The notes under the pieces are model-generated. The model made no database searches. It worked only from the letters and a program-made list of their open reading frames with translations, and was not told where the DNA came from. A program made the position numbers and the translations under genes. Shown in pieces: positions 34,958-43,948 of a DNA stretch of 64,000 bases; the first letter of the stretch is position 1, and each line of letters begins with the position of its first letter. The stretch is from Gluconacetobacter aggeris. GTDB taxonomy: Bacteria > Pseudomonadota > Alphaproteobacteria > Acetobacterales > Acetobacteraceae. The stretch covers positions 434,001-498,000 of the forward strand of contig NZ_JABEQD010000002.1 in assembly GCF_014174395.1 (NCBI RefSeq), in the 5' to 3' direction.

Positions 34958-36033
34958 CACCCTTCCCCCCGCAGCAGGGCGATCAGCGCCGGCATGACCG
35001 CCTGCGCATCGGCAATGATCGACAACCCCGCCCGCGCAACGATCGCCGCATGCAGGTCGGTATTGACCGCCACCACATGCTCCACCTTGCCCAATCCCTG
35101 AAGATGCTGCGGCGCGCCGGCAATGCCGACCGCCAGATAGCAGCGCGCGTCCAGCACCGTGCCCGACGCGCCAACCTGCGCCGCGCGCGGCATCAGCCCG
35201 GCATCGCACACCACACGGCTCGCCCCCTCGGTCGCACCCAAAAGGCGGGACAGGGTATGGAAACTGTCAAAATCCCGCACCCCGTGCCCCGCCGCCATCA
35301 CAAACGGCGCCTCGGCCAGGGGCATGCCGGCGGCCTGCGCCGCGATCACCGGCCCGACCTGTATCCGCGCCGCCATTGCCGGCACGTCCGGCGCCGGGCA
35401 TGGCCGGCCTTCGCGCCGCGTCCCGCCATAGGGCGCGACACGATCGATCGGCAGGGTCAGCAATCGGGCCGGCACGGCCGCCCGCTCGCGCCGCACGCCC
35501 CCAACGGGCCGGATCGCCTGGCGCGCGCTCAGCATTTCGACTCCAGTCTGGATCGGCCACCCCGACCGCGCAGCCAGCCGACGCGCCCAATCCCCCCCCG
35601 CCGGGCTTTCCGCCAGCACCACATGACGCGGCGCAAACGGCGCCAGCGCCGCCAGCATCGCCCCCGGCATCGCGTCCGGGCCAATGGCCGTCTCCAGGCA
35701 CACCACACGGTCCGCACCCGCCTCGCCAACCGCCTCGGCCACGTCTCTCCCAACCAGCAAGGCAACGACGCCACCATCCGTGCCGGCCAGCACGCGCGCG
35801 CTCCCCAGAGTCTGGCGCCCCCAACGGTCCAGCCGACCGTCCGGCGCCTCGACGACCGCCGCAACCCAGAAGGCAGGCGTTTCGAGGCGAATCATCACCG
35901 GTTCACGCGGCCCGGCATCCGGCACAATCGCCATACCGTCCCAGCCGGCGCGCACCAGGCGCGGCCGGGCACCGCCCGGCACCAGACAGCGCGCCCGTTC
36001 AGCACGCGGATCGCGTCTGGGCCGCCCCGTCAT
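34957..36033 (-). CDS. Electron-transfer flavoprotein alpha-like subunit of the dimethylglycine pathway
   Basis: The 358-residue protein has an alpha/beta N-terminal domain and the C-terminal FAD-binding domain of ETF alpha, seen in AAGHGVRDFDSFHTLSRLLG, then VVCDAGLMPRAAQVGASGTV, YLAVGIAGAPQHLQGLG and VVAVNTDLHAAIVARAGLSI. The first 45 residues are a basic extension before VMIRLETPAFWVAAVVE. ATG 36033 overlaps the dgcB stop; a GTG codon just before it is also possible. It pairs with the beta-like protein downstream. Confidence 0.85.
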   Translation of the reverse strand: MTGRPRRDPRAERARCLVPGGARPRLVRAGWDGMAIVPDAGPREPVMIRLETPAFWVAAVVEAPDGRLDRWGRQTLGSARVLAGTDGGVVALLVGRDVAEAVGEAGADRVVCLETAIGPDAMPGAMLAALAPFAPRHVVLAESPAGGDWARRLAARSGWPIQTGVEMLSARQAIRPVGGVRRERAAVPARLLTLPIDRVAPYGGTRREGRPCPAPDVPAMAARIQVGPVIAAQAAGMPLAEAPFVMAAGHGVRDFDSFHTLSRLLGATEGASRVVCDAGLMPRAAQVGASGTVLDARCYLAVGIAGAPQHLQGLGKVEHVVAVNTDLHAAIVARAGLSIIADAQAVMPALIALLRGEG

Positions 36034-37907
36034 CACACCATTGCTCCTGCCACCACCGCCGCCAGCACCAGTTCGGCCACGTCACGGATCTCGGGGCGCG
36101 GGCCGGTCACGCCTTCCAGCATCGCGGTGCAGCCGGGGCAGGCCACCGCCACCAGGCCCGCTCCCGCCGCTCGCGCCTGCTCCATCCGCAGGTCCGGAAT
36201 GCGGGTGACGGCATCGACATCGCTGACCGGACTGCCGCCCCCGCCGCCACAGCACATGGCGCGCATGCCATGACGCGCCATTTCCACCCGGTCGGTGCAG
36301 GCTGCATCCAGCAGGCGGCGGGGCGCATCGATCTCGCCATTATACCGGCCCAGATAGCAGGGATCGTGATAGGCAACGCGCGTACTCTCCCGCCGCTCCA
36401 GGCGCAGCCGCCCGTCGCGCACCAGCTCGTCCAGCAGGCCGGTATGGTGCTGAACCTCCCATCGGCCGCCCAGCGCCGGATATTCGTTGCGCAGCACATG
36501 CAGCGCATGCGGATCGGCGGTAACGATCTTCGTAAAGCGCCGCGCCTTCAGCGCCGAGATGGCTTCCGCCGCCAGAGACTGGAATGTCGCCTCATCCCCC
36601 AGGCGGCGCGCCAGATCCCCGCAATCGACCTCGTCCGCGCCCAAGGTGGCGAAGCGCAATCCGGCCCGGCGCATCAGCGTGACCAGCGCCCGCAATGTGC
36701 GGCCATAGCGCGCGTCGAACGCCCCCTCACCCAGCCACAGCAGGATGTCCGACTCGCCCCCCGGCGGCAGCACCGGCATATCAAGGGCCGCAATCATGTC
36801 CCCCCGCGCCGCCAGATCCCGGCCGCCCGGCTCGGCCCGCTCGCGCGAAGCCCGCAATGCCTGCGCCGCGCCGTCACGCGTGGCCCCCAGCATCAGGGTC
36901 TGTCCCCGACGCAGCGCCACCACCGCGTCGACATGCTCGATCAGCATCGGACACTCCTCGACACAGGCGCGACACGTGGTGCAGGCCCACAGCGTGTCGC
37001 GATGCAACACATTGCCGACGATGGGCTGCCCCATTCCCCCCTTGCCCTGCAACACCGGCACCGATGGCGCCGGCCGCCCCGCATAAGGAGGCGGCACGGC
37101 ACGCATCGCCCCCGACAGGGTCTGGATCAGCGCCTTGGGGTTCAGGCGCTGCCCGGCGGCGAAAGCAGGGCACGCCTCCTCGCACCGCCCGCACTGGATG
37201 CAGGCATCAAAAGCAGCCAGTTCCGGCCCCGAAAAATCGGCAGGCACCAGTACGCCCAGACGCGGCGCCGCAAGATCGAGCGGCCGTAACCCCGTATCGC
37301 GCCCCTTCCCGGTGAAACGGCCCGGCCGCGTATGACCAGCCAGCCATGCCACGCCCGCCAACGCATGGCGCATCGGCCCCAGCGCCACCAACCGCAGCAG
37401 CGCCACCCCGCCCAAGCCGCCCAGCACCACCGACGGGATCACCGGCAATGCCGACGCGCCGATCGCCATGAACAGGGCGGCCAATCCGTTGCCCACACAC
37501 CATGCGGCCAGAGCTGCCGGCAGCCACAGGAAGGCGCCTCCCGACAAGGCGGGCGGCGCCTTCGGCACCCGCCGCCGCCACACCAGCAGCGCACCGATAC
37601 CCCCCATTCCAAAAGCCAGCGCCGCCAGCGCCCAGACGATCCCCCCCGCACCCAGCAGAGCCGCCAGCAGCGCCAGCGCCGCCCCGCCCAACACGCCCCC
37701 GGCCGCCATCGCATGCATCCGCGCCGCCGCCGGACGGCGCGCGACGACATGATGCACATCCACCAGATAGCGCCGGGGCACCTGACGCAGCCCGGCCAGC
37801 CAACCGGTCGCCGGGCGCCCCTTCAGCCAACGCGCCAGCAGCACCAGCCAACCCATCGCCGCCGCCAGCGCAATACCCCCGATCTCCCCCACGATCAGCA
37901 CGCGCAT
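36033..37907 (-). CDS. dgcB: Dimethylglycine catabolism iron-sulfur protein DgcB
   Basis: The 624-residue protein combines five or six membrane helices (residues 1-190), two [4Fe-4S] ferredoxin motifs (CIQCGRCEEACP and CTTCRACVEECP, between about 235 and 330) and a C-terminal heterodisulfide-reductase-like part with a CCG motif (AMCCGGGGGSP) and AYHDPCYLGRYNG. This design passes electrons from the ETF-like pair to the membrane quinone pool. ATG 37907 gives the membrane-anchored start MRVLIVGEIGGIALA, four bases after the dgcA stop. Confidence 0.9.
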   Translation of the reverse strand: MRVLIVGEIGGIALAAAMGWLVLLARWLKGRPATGWLAGLRQVPRRYLVDVHHVVARRPAAARMHAMAAGGVLGGAALALLAALLGAGGIVWALAALAFGMGGIGALLVWRRRVPKAPPALSGGAFLWLPAALAAWCVGNGLAALFMAIGASALPVIPSVVLGGLGGVALLRLVALGPMRHALAGVAWLAGHTRPGRFTGKGRDTGLRPLDLAAPRLGVLVPADFSGPELAAFDACIQCGRCEEACPAFAAGQRLNPKALIQTLSGAMRAVPPPYAGRPAPSVPVLQGKGGMGQPIVGNVLHRDTLWACTTCRACVEECPMLIEHVDAVVALRRGQTLMLGATRDGAAQALRASRERAEPGGRDLAARGDMIAALDMPVLPPGGESDILLWLGEGAFDARYGRTLRALVTLMRRAGLRFATLGADEVDCGDLARRLGDEATFQSLAAEAISALKARRFTKIVTADPHALHVLRNEYPALGGRWEVQHHTGLLDELVRDGRLRLERRESTRVAYHDPCYLGRYNGEIDAPRRLLDAACTDRVEMARHGMRAMCCGGGGGSPVSDVDAVTRIPDLRMEQARAAGAGLVAVACPGCTAMLEGVTGPRPEIRDVAELVLAAVVAGAMV

Positions 37908-37911
37908 CAGG

Positions 37912-39960
37912 CTAGAGATCCTTGCACAGCCGCAGCGCGTCATAGAGCGCGGCATGGACGTTACGCGCCGCCACGGCATCGCCGATACGGAACAGCGCAT
38001 ACTCCCCGACCCTGATCCGTTCCATCACCGGCTGGGGCCGTCCGGCGACCAGCGCGTGCGCGTCGGTCTGCCCTTCATTGACCGAGGCCGCCTTCAACCC
38101 GTCATAAACAATCGTATCCGGCGCCCCGCCGCGATCGACCACGATGTGATCGACCACCCGCTCCTCTTCCGCGCCCGTCATGGTGTTACGCAGCACGGCG
38201 ACCAGCCGGTTGCCCTCGCGCCAGGTCTCGATCAGCTCCATGTTCGGCGTCGTCACAACGTTCAACCGATAGAATTCGCGCAGATGCACCGGCTGATTGG
38301 TGGTACCGACCTCCTGCGCCACCAGCCGATCATGCGTCACCAGTTCGATCAGACACCCCCGCGTGGCCAGCAATTCCGCCACCGAGGACGCATTATGCTG
38401 CCCCATTTCGTCGAAGATCAGCACGCTGCCCGTCGGCGCAACCCGCCCCGCCAGCACGTCCCGCGTCGTATGGTGCAGGTCGCTGCCCGGATCGTCACCC
38501 AGGATCGCATCGCCGCCCGTCGCCACAATCACCACATCCGGCGCACACAGCAGGATATCGGTCGCCGTCGCGTCCTCGCCCAGTCGCAGGTCGACCCCCA
38601 GCTTGCGCACTTGCCCGTCCAGCCAGCGCACAATGCCTGACAGCGCCTCGCGCCACGTCGCGCGGGCCGCCAGGTTCACCTGCCCACCAGTGCGGTCCTC
38701 CCGCTCGAACAGCGTCACATGATGGCCGCGCAGGGCACAGACCCGCGCGGCCTCCAGCCCCGCCACGCCGGCCCCGACAATGACCACGCGCCGCGTCACT
38801 GGCGCCGGCACGATCTCGTGCGGCATCGTTGCCTCGCGGCCCGTCGCCGCATTCTGCAGGCACAGCGCATCGCCACCGACATAAATCCGGTCGATGCAAT
38901 AGCCCGCCCCCACACATTGGCGGATATCGTCCTCGTGCCCGGCCGCCAGTTTCCTGACCAGATGCGGGTCGGCGATATGCGCGCGGGTCATCGCCACCAT
39001 GTCGACATGGCCCTCGGCCACCGCGCGGGCCGCCGTCGCCAGGTCGGTGATGCGCTGGGCGTGAAAAACGGGAATATCCACCGCCCACTTGATCGCGCTG
39101 GCCAAGCCGAGAAAAGGTGCGACGGGAAACGCCATGTTAGGCAGCGAGACCGCATGCGCCATCTCATCACGCGCCTGCCCGCCGATGACATTGACGAAAT
39201 CGATCAATCCTCGACGCGCGTAGTCCTCGGCAATCGCAATACAATCCTCCTGCGTCAGCCCCCCCTTCATCAGTTCATCGCCCGACATGCGCATGCCGAC
39301 CACGTAATCATCCCCGGTCGCCTCACGGATCGCGCTCAGCACCTCGATGCCGAAGCGCATCCGGTGTTCCAAGCTGCCACCATAGGCATCGTGCCGGTGA
39401 TTGACCGATGGGCTCCAGAACTGGTCCAGCAGATGCCCATGCGCCCCCGAGATTTCCAGCCCGTCCAACCCGCCCTCGCGACATCGCCGCGCGGCAGCAC
39501 CAAAGGCACGGACGACACGGGCAATATCCTCCGGCTCCATCTCCTTGGGGATCGACCGCGATGCCGGCTCGCGCCGGACCGAAGGCCCGATCACCGGCAG
39601 CCACGCATCGGTATCCCATCGCGTACGGCGCCCCATATGGGTCAACTGGATCATCAACCGGGCGCCATGGCCATGCACCCGGTCCGCGAACTGGCGGAAA
39701 TACGGAATCACGCTGTCGTCGGAGACCGCGATCTGGCTCCACGGCGTGGCCGGGCTGTCCAGTTCGACCGAGGAGGAGCCACCGAACATGGTCAGCCCGA
39801 TGCCGCCCTTCGCCTTCTCGGCGTGATAAAGCTGGTAGCGTTCCTGCGGTTTGCCATCGACGCCATAGCCCGGTGCATGGCTTGTGCTCATCACCCGGTT
39901 GCGGATGACCATCGACTTGATGCGCAACGGCTTCAGCAGGGCGTCGGCATAGGGGATCAT
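37912..39960 (-). CDS. dgcA: Dimethylglycine demethylase flavoprotein DgcA
   Basis: The 682-residue protein is an old-yellow-enzyme type TIM barrel (residues 1-360) with FMN and 4Fe-4S sites (CVGAGYCIDRIYVGGDALC), fused to an NAD(P)/FAD-binding domain (RRVVIVGAGVAGLEAARVCA). This is the 2,4-dienoyl-CoA-reductase/trimethylamine-dehydrogenase architecture of DgcA, which converts dimethylglycine to sarcosine. ATG 39960 has AAGGA eight bases upstream. It is ten bases after the regulator gene and four before dgcB. Confidence 0.92.
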   Translation of the reverse strand: MIPYADALLKPLRIKSMVIRNRVMSTSHAPGYGVDGKPQERYQLYHAEKAKGGIGLTMFGGSSSVELDSPATPWSQIAVSDDSVIPYFRQFADRVHGHGARLMIQLTHMGRRTRWDTDAWLPVIGPSVRREPASRSIPKEMEPEDIARVVRAFGAAARRCREGGLDGLEISGAHGHLLDQFWSPSVNHRHDAYGGSLEHRMRFGIEVLSAIREATGDDYVVGMRMSGDELMKGGLTQEDCIAIAEDYARRGLIDFVNVIGGQARDEMAHAVSLPNMAFPVAPFLGLASAIKWAVDIPVFHAQRITDLATAARAVAEGHVDMVAMTRAHIADPHLVRKLAAGHEDDIRQCVGAGYCIDRIYVGGDALCLQNAATGREATMPHEIVPAPVTRRVVIVGAGVAGLEAARVCALRGHHVTLFEREDRTGGQVNLAARATWREALSGIVRWLDGQVRKLGVDLRLGEDATATDILLCAPDVVIVATGGDAILGDDPGSDLHHTTRDVLAGRVAPTGSVLIFDEMGQHNASSVAELLATRGCLIELVTHDRLVAQEVGTTNQPVHLREFYRLNVVTTPNMELIETWREGNRLVAVLRNTMTGAEEERVVDHIVVDRGGAPDTIVYDGLKAASVNEGQTDAHALVAGRPQPVMERIRVGEYALFRIGDAVAARNVHAALYDALRLCKDL

Positions 39961-39970
39961 ATTCGTTCCT

Positions 39971-40936
39971 TCAGCCTGCCTGCCGCTGACGTTCCTGGCG
40001 CGGGGCATAGCCGAACCGGTTACGGAAGGCGGTCGAGAAATGGGCCAGGGACATGAAGCCACAGGCAATGCCGATATCCGTGATCGACATGCCGGTCTGC
40101 CGCAGCAGGCGCCGTGCGCGCTCCAGCCGTGTCGCGGCCAGATAAGCGACCGGCGTGGCACCGGTATAGGTGCGGAACAGCCGTTCCAACTGGCGTTCCG
40201 ACAGGCCGGCGGCACGCGCGATCTCACCTATGCTCAGCTTCTGGTCGATACGGCTTTCCATCAGTCGCACGGCGCGGCCCATCGATGGCGGCAAGGGGTC
40301 CAGCGTGGTGACGGGCTGAACCTCGCTCCCCGCCCGGTCGCGCTCCAGCAGGAACTGCGTCGCGATTTCGCGGGCGCGCGCCGGACCGAGATGGGTGGCG
40401 ATGATCCGCAGCATCATATCCAGCGGCACCGCGCCACCCGTGCAGGTGATGCGATCGCGATCGATCACGAACATCTCGTCCAAGATATCGATCTCGGGAA
40501 ATTCCTCCCGGATCGCGCCCAGATTCTCCCAATGGATCGCACAGCGATAACCACGCAGCAGCCCGGCTTCAGCCAGGGCGAAAGTGCCGGTACACAATGC
40601 CCCGATCACGATCCGCTGCCGCGCCAGCCGGCGCAGCGCCACCCGCAGTTCCTGGCTGGTGGCGGCACGGACATCGATCCCCCCGCACACGAACAGCACA
40701 TCCAGCCCCTCAGCGTCCCCCAGCGCTTCGGTTGGATGCAGCGACAATCCGTTGCTGGCGGCAATCGGCGCGCCATCCAGGCTCAGCACCCGCCAGGCAT
40801 AATCCTCGCGCCCGGTCACCCGATTGGCCATGCGCAACGCCTCGATCGCGTTGCTGACAGCGATCAGCGAATAGGTCTTCAGCGTCAGGAACCCGAAACG
40901 GCGCAGGCTGGCGAGGTCGCTGGCGCGTGGGGCCAT
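39971..40936 (-). CDS. gbdR: GbdR-like AraC-family activator of betaine catabolism
   Basis: This 321-residue protein has the DJ-1-like sensor half (FGFLTLKTYSLIAVSNAIEA, LFVCGGIDVRAA, GALCTGTFALAEAGLLRGYR) and AraC DNA-binding half (LSIGEIARAAGLSERQLERL and MSITDIGIACGFMSLAHFST). GbdR binds betaine or dimethylglycine and activates gbc, dgc and sox genes. Its position inside gbcA-gbcB-gbdR-dgcA-dgcB strongly supports that role, though the symbol rests on family and context. Start is four bases after the gbcB stop. Confidence 0.88.
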   Translation of the reverse strand: MAPRASDLASLRRFGFLTLKTYSLIAVSNAIEALRMANRVTGREDYAWRVLSLDGAPIAASNGLSLHPTEALGDAEGLDVLFVCGGIDVRAATSQELRVALRRLARQRIVIGALCTGTFALAEAGLLRGYRCAIHWENLGAIREEFPEIDILDEMFVIDRDRITCTGGAVPLDMMLRIIATHLGPARAREIATQFLLERDRAGSEVQPVTTLDPLPPSMGRAVRLMESRIDQKLSIGEIARAAGLSERQLERLFRTYTGATPVAYLAATRLERARRLLRQTGMSITDIGIACGFMSLAHFSTAFRNRFGYAPRQERQRQAG

Positions 40937-40940
40937 CGCT

Positions 40941-42026
40941 CTAACGCTCGATCACGAGATCGCTGGTGGGGCGCGCGCAGCAGATCAGGATCATGCCCTG
41001 GTCGATCTCACGCTGGCGGATACCACCGTCATGTTTCATCTCCACCGTACCGGATACCAACCTGCATTTGCACGTTCCGCACATGCCCCGCGCGCAGGAG
41101 GCCGGCAGGCGCATCCCGGCAGCCCGCGCGGCGGTCAGAACCGGCGTATCATCGGCACAGGCAATCTCGCGCCGGCTTCGGGTGAAACTGACCGCATATC
41201 GCACGCCGCCGGACACAGCATCCTGCTCGGAATCGTCGGCCTCCCGTGGCACCAGTTCGCCAAAATCGAAACTTTCCTCGTGGAAGCGCTCCATATCCAG
41301 CCCGGCTTGCGTGGCCAACGCCCGCACTGCCTGGCGATAGCCCTCGGGCCCGCAGACGAACCAGCGGCGGGTGAGCAGATCGGGCACCTCGCGCATCAGC
41401 AGTCCCGCGTCGATCCGACCCATCGCACCCGGCCAACGCCGCCAGGGCGTATCGTGCTCGCAGATCATCCGCACCCGCAGCGACGGCGCCTGGCTTTCCA
41501 TCCATGCCAGTTCGCGTTCGAAAATCAGGTCGTTCGGCGAACGGGCGGAATGCAGGAACACGGCATCGACATCGAAGCGCGTATCGACCATGTGCCGCGC
41601 CATCGACATCACGGGCGTGATACCGCTGCCCGCCGACAGAAACACATATCGTTCCGCCGCACCGTCCGGCGGCACATCCAGCACGAAATCCCCCGCCGGG
41701 CCCAGCGCCGCGATCTCCATTCCCGGCCGCAGGTGATCATGCAGCCAGTTCGACACCGGACCGCCGGCCACGCGCTTGACCGTGATCGCCACCGCATCCG
41801 GCCGGCTGGGTGAGGAGGAGAGCGTGTAGCAGCGATGATACGTGACCCCTGCGATCATGACGGTAAAGGTCATGAACTGCCCCGGCCGGTAGCGGAACCG
41901 GCGCGGCGCGGGCGCGGTCAGGATAAAGGTCGCCACATCATGGGTCTGCCGCCGCACGGCACGGCAGACCAGCACTTCGTCGTGTTCCGGGTCCCAGAAG
42001 GGCGGCGAGGTCTCGACGGTCGTCAT
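40941..42026 (-). CDS. gbcB: Glycine betaine monooxygenase reductase subunit GbcB
   Basis: The 361-residue reductase has an FAD domain (RYRPGQFMTFTVMIAGVTYHRCYTLSSSPS), an NAD domain (FLSAGSGITPVMSMARHM, FVCGPEGYRQAV) and a C-terminal plant-type [2Fe-2S] ferredoxin with cysteines in CARGMCGTCKCRL and a last CC near the end. It supplies electrons from NADH to GbcA. ATG 42026 lies eight bases after the gbcA stop; an upstream start would overlap gbcA. Confidence 0.93.
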   Translation of the reverse strand: MTTVETSPPFWDPEHDEVLVCRAVRRQTHDVATFILTAPAPRRFRYRPGQFMTFTVMIAGVTYHRCYTLSSSPSRPDAVAITVKRVAGGPVSNWLHDHLRPGMEIAALGPAGDFVLDVPPDGAAERYVFLSAGSGITPVMSMARHMVDTRFDVDAVFLHSARSPNDLIFERELAWMESQAPSLRVRMICEHDTPWRRWPGAMGRIDAGLLMREVPDLLTRRWFVCGPEGYRQAVRALATQAGLDMERFHEESFDFGELVPREADDSEQDAVSGGVRYAVSFTRSRREIACADDTPVLTAARAAGMRLPASCARGMCGTCKCRLVSGTVEMKHDGGIRQREIDQGMILICCARPTSDLVIER

Positions 42027-42033
42027 GCGGCGG

Positions 42034-43290
42034 TCAGCCCAGATGCGCGCGCAGGCGCGCCAGGTACCAGAGCATGAATTTCTCGACCAACCCCTCAGTG
42101 TAGGGCGAATAGGGGCCGGGCACATAGGCCGGATCAGCGACCCCGCGCTGCGTCATCTCCACCAGATCGGCATCCTGACGGTTGGTCACGTTCCAGACGT
42201 CGGTCAGCTTCTCCAAATCGTAATCCACACCTTCCACGGCATCCTTGTGGACCAGCCATTTGGTACGGACCAGCGTGCGCCCCTCATCCAGCGGCAATGC
42301 AGTGAAGGTCACGACATGGTCGCTCATGAAATGATGCCAGGAATTGGGCTGCGTCCAGAAATGCAACCCCCCGGCTACCTTGTCGCGGATCGCACCCAAC
42401 GGGATTCGGCAGGCCGCCATCGTGTCCATCGTCTGGCTTTCGCCCGCGCCATCCAGCGGCAGGCGTTCGGTGCGAAACCCGGTCGGGCGGTCGTCCAGAT
42501 GCTCGATCAGGCGCGAAGGCAGACCCGCCGCCTCCCACGCCGCATGAGACGATTGGCGCAGCGTTTCGTATCGCGCGGCCTGCTCCTGTCCTTCCGGTGT
42601 CAGTTCCTCGGGGGCGAAGCCGAACCCGTAGGCGAAAAGCGGAATCGTCAGTTCCGGATGATTGGGCGTGCAATGGTAGCATTCGCGATTATTTTCCATC
42701 ACGAGCTTCCAGTTGCCATATTCGATCAGGTCTGCCGAATGCGCGACGCGCGTGTTGCGCAGATCATGCGGTGCCAGATACGGCTCGATCTGCCGCGCCA
42801 GATCGTCGATATCGTCGGGCGGCGTTTCCGCCAGGCATATGAACAGCAACCCGCCGACCGAGCGCATCGCCACCCGGCGCAGCCCGTGACAGGACGGGTC
42901 AAAACCATCCCCCATATGTTCGGCGAATTTCAGGGCGCCATCCAGCGCATAGGTCCAGGCATGGTAAGGACAGACCAGATTGCCGACGATGGACGGCCCC
43001 GACGGCAACAGCCGCGCCCCGCGATGGCGGCAGACATTGTGGAAGGCCCGGATCTGCTCGTCATCGCCCCGAACGATCACGACGGACGAAGCACCGATAT
43101 CCACCGCCAGCGCGTCGCCAGCTTCCGGCACCTCGCATTCCACCGCGACATAGATCCAGTGCTGGTGAAAAATGGCGTCCATATCGGCCTGGAAGATCTC
43201 AGGGTCGGTATAGAACGCGCTTTCCAGCGCATGTCCCGGTCGACGACGGGCGATCAGGGCCCGTACCGCCTCGGCATCGTATTTCGGCAT
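42034..43290 (-). CDS. gbcA: Glycine betaine monooxygenase oxygenase subunit GbcA (Rieske)
   Basis: The 418-residue protein oxidatively demethylates glycine betaine to dimethylglycine, releasing formaldehyde. The Rieske centre is CRHRGARLLP and CPYHAWTYALDG (residues about 90-130). The non-haem iron ligands lie in NRECYHCTPNHPEL and a later acidic residue. ATG 43290 (MPKYDAEAVRALIARRRPG) matches the family; a longer start adds 18 residues. About 130 bp separate it from soxG, the only larger gap in a long same-strand run. That gap has the palindrome ATATCGATAT (43378-43387). Confidence 0.93.
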   Translation of the reverse strand: MPKYDAEAVRALIARRRPGHALESAFYTDPEIFQADMDAIFHQHWIYVAVECEVPEAGDALAVDIGASSVVIVRGDDEQIRAFHNVCRHRGARLLPSGPSIVGNLVCPYHAWTYALDGALKFAEHMGDGFDPSCHGLRRVAMRSVGGLLFICLAETPPDDIDDLARQIEPYLAPHDLRNTRVAHSADLIEYGNWKLVMENNRECYHCTPNHPELTIPLFAYGFGFAPEELTPEGQEQAARYETLRQSSHAAWEAAGLPSRLIEHLDDRPTGFRTERLPLDGAGESQTMDTMAACRIPLGAIRDKVAGGLHFWTQPNSWHHFMSDHVVTFTALPLDEGRTLVRTKWLVHKDAVEGVDYDLEKLTDVWNVTNRQDADLVEMTQRGVADPAYVPGPYSPYTEGLVEKFMLWYLARLRAHLG

Positions 43291-43423
43291 GGCACAACGC
43301 TCTCCATCGGCCGGCGGCCGTCCTGTTGCGAAGGAAACGGGCACGCCCGCCTCCCGATCTCCACCTCGGACATTACGATATCGATATGCTGTTCCTGTTT
43401 TCTTTTTCCGTCATCCGTTTTTT

Positions 43424-43948
43424 TCAGACCGTCAGAAGCGAGAAAGAAATGCCCTTCGCTACCTCGCGCAGTTGCGCCTCGACATAAGGCCCGAACGACC
43501 GCCAGACTTCGACATGAAAAGAGTGCGCGTCTGTCCGCCAGACCATCGCATCCGCTTTGTCCAGCAATGTGCGCGTCACCATCCCGACCGGAAAGGACGA
43601 CAGGGCGAAATCCAGCGGACACAGACCGGCCAGGATATCGGCAGCCCGCGCACCCTCCAGCAGAAAGCCGACATTCCGGTCGCTGACCTCCACCAGGCTG
43701 TGCGGCACCGGAGCCAGAGCGGCGTCCAGCCCCGCGCGCGCCTCCCACGTAGGCAGGATCAGCAATTCGAACGGCCCCAGCCGCAGCGCCGAGCCGCCTA
43801 TACCAGACGCCACGCGCAGCATCGGCGGCGGGGCCTCCAACCCCAGCGACGCGGCGGCGGCATCCAGCGCCGCTACGCGTCCCTGCACCACCAGCCGGAC
43901 CATCGGGGGGAGGCCGGCAAGCGCGCAGCCTTCGGTGATCTCAACCAT
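43424..43948 (-). CDS. soxG: Sarcosine oxidase gamma subunit
   Basis: The 174-residue SoxG subunit is one of four in the heterotetrameric enzyme. It shows the aminomethyltransferase-like tail seen in the family: VEVSDRNVGFLLEG, DILAGLCPLDFALSSFPVGM and TRTLLDKADAMVWRTDAHSF. It overlaps soxA by eight bases, so translation is likely coupled. SoxG completes the folate-binding scaffold. Confidence 0.93.
   Translation of the reverse strand: MVEITEGCALAGLPPMVRLVVQGRVAALDAAAASLGLEAPPPMLRVASGIGGSALRLGPFELLILPTWEARAGLDAALAPVPHSLVEVSDRNVGFLLEGARAADILAGLCPLDFALSSFPVGMVTRTLLDKADAMVWRTDAHSFHVEVWRSFGPYVEAQLREVAKGISFSLLTV

Noticed and set aside
34958-35209. Upstream extension of the EtfB-like frame
   Set aside because: It overlaps the alpha-like gene and is low complexity; the ATG at the TGATG junction gives the family N-terminus.
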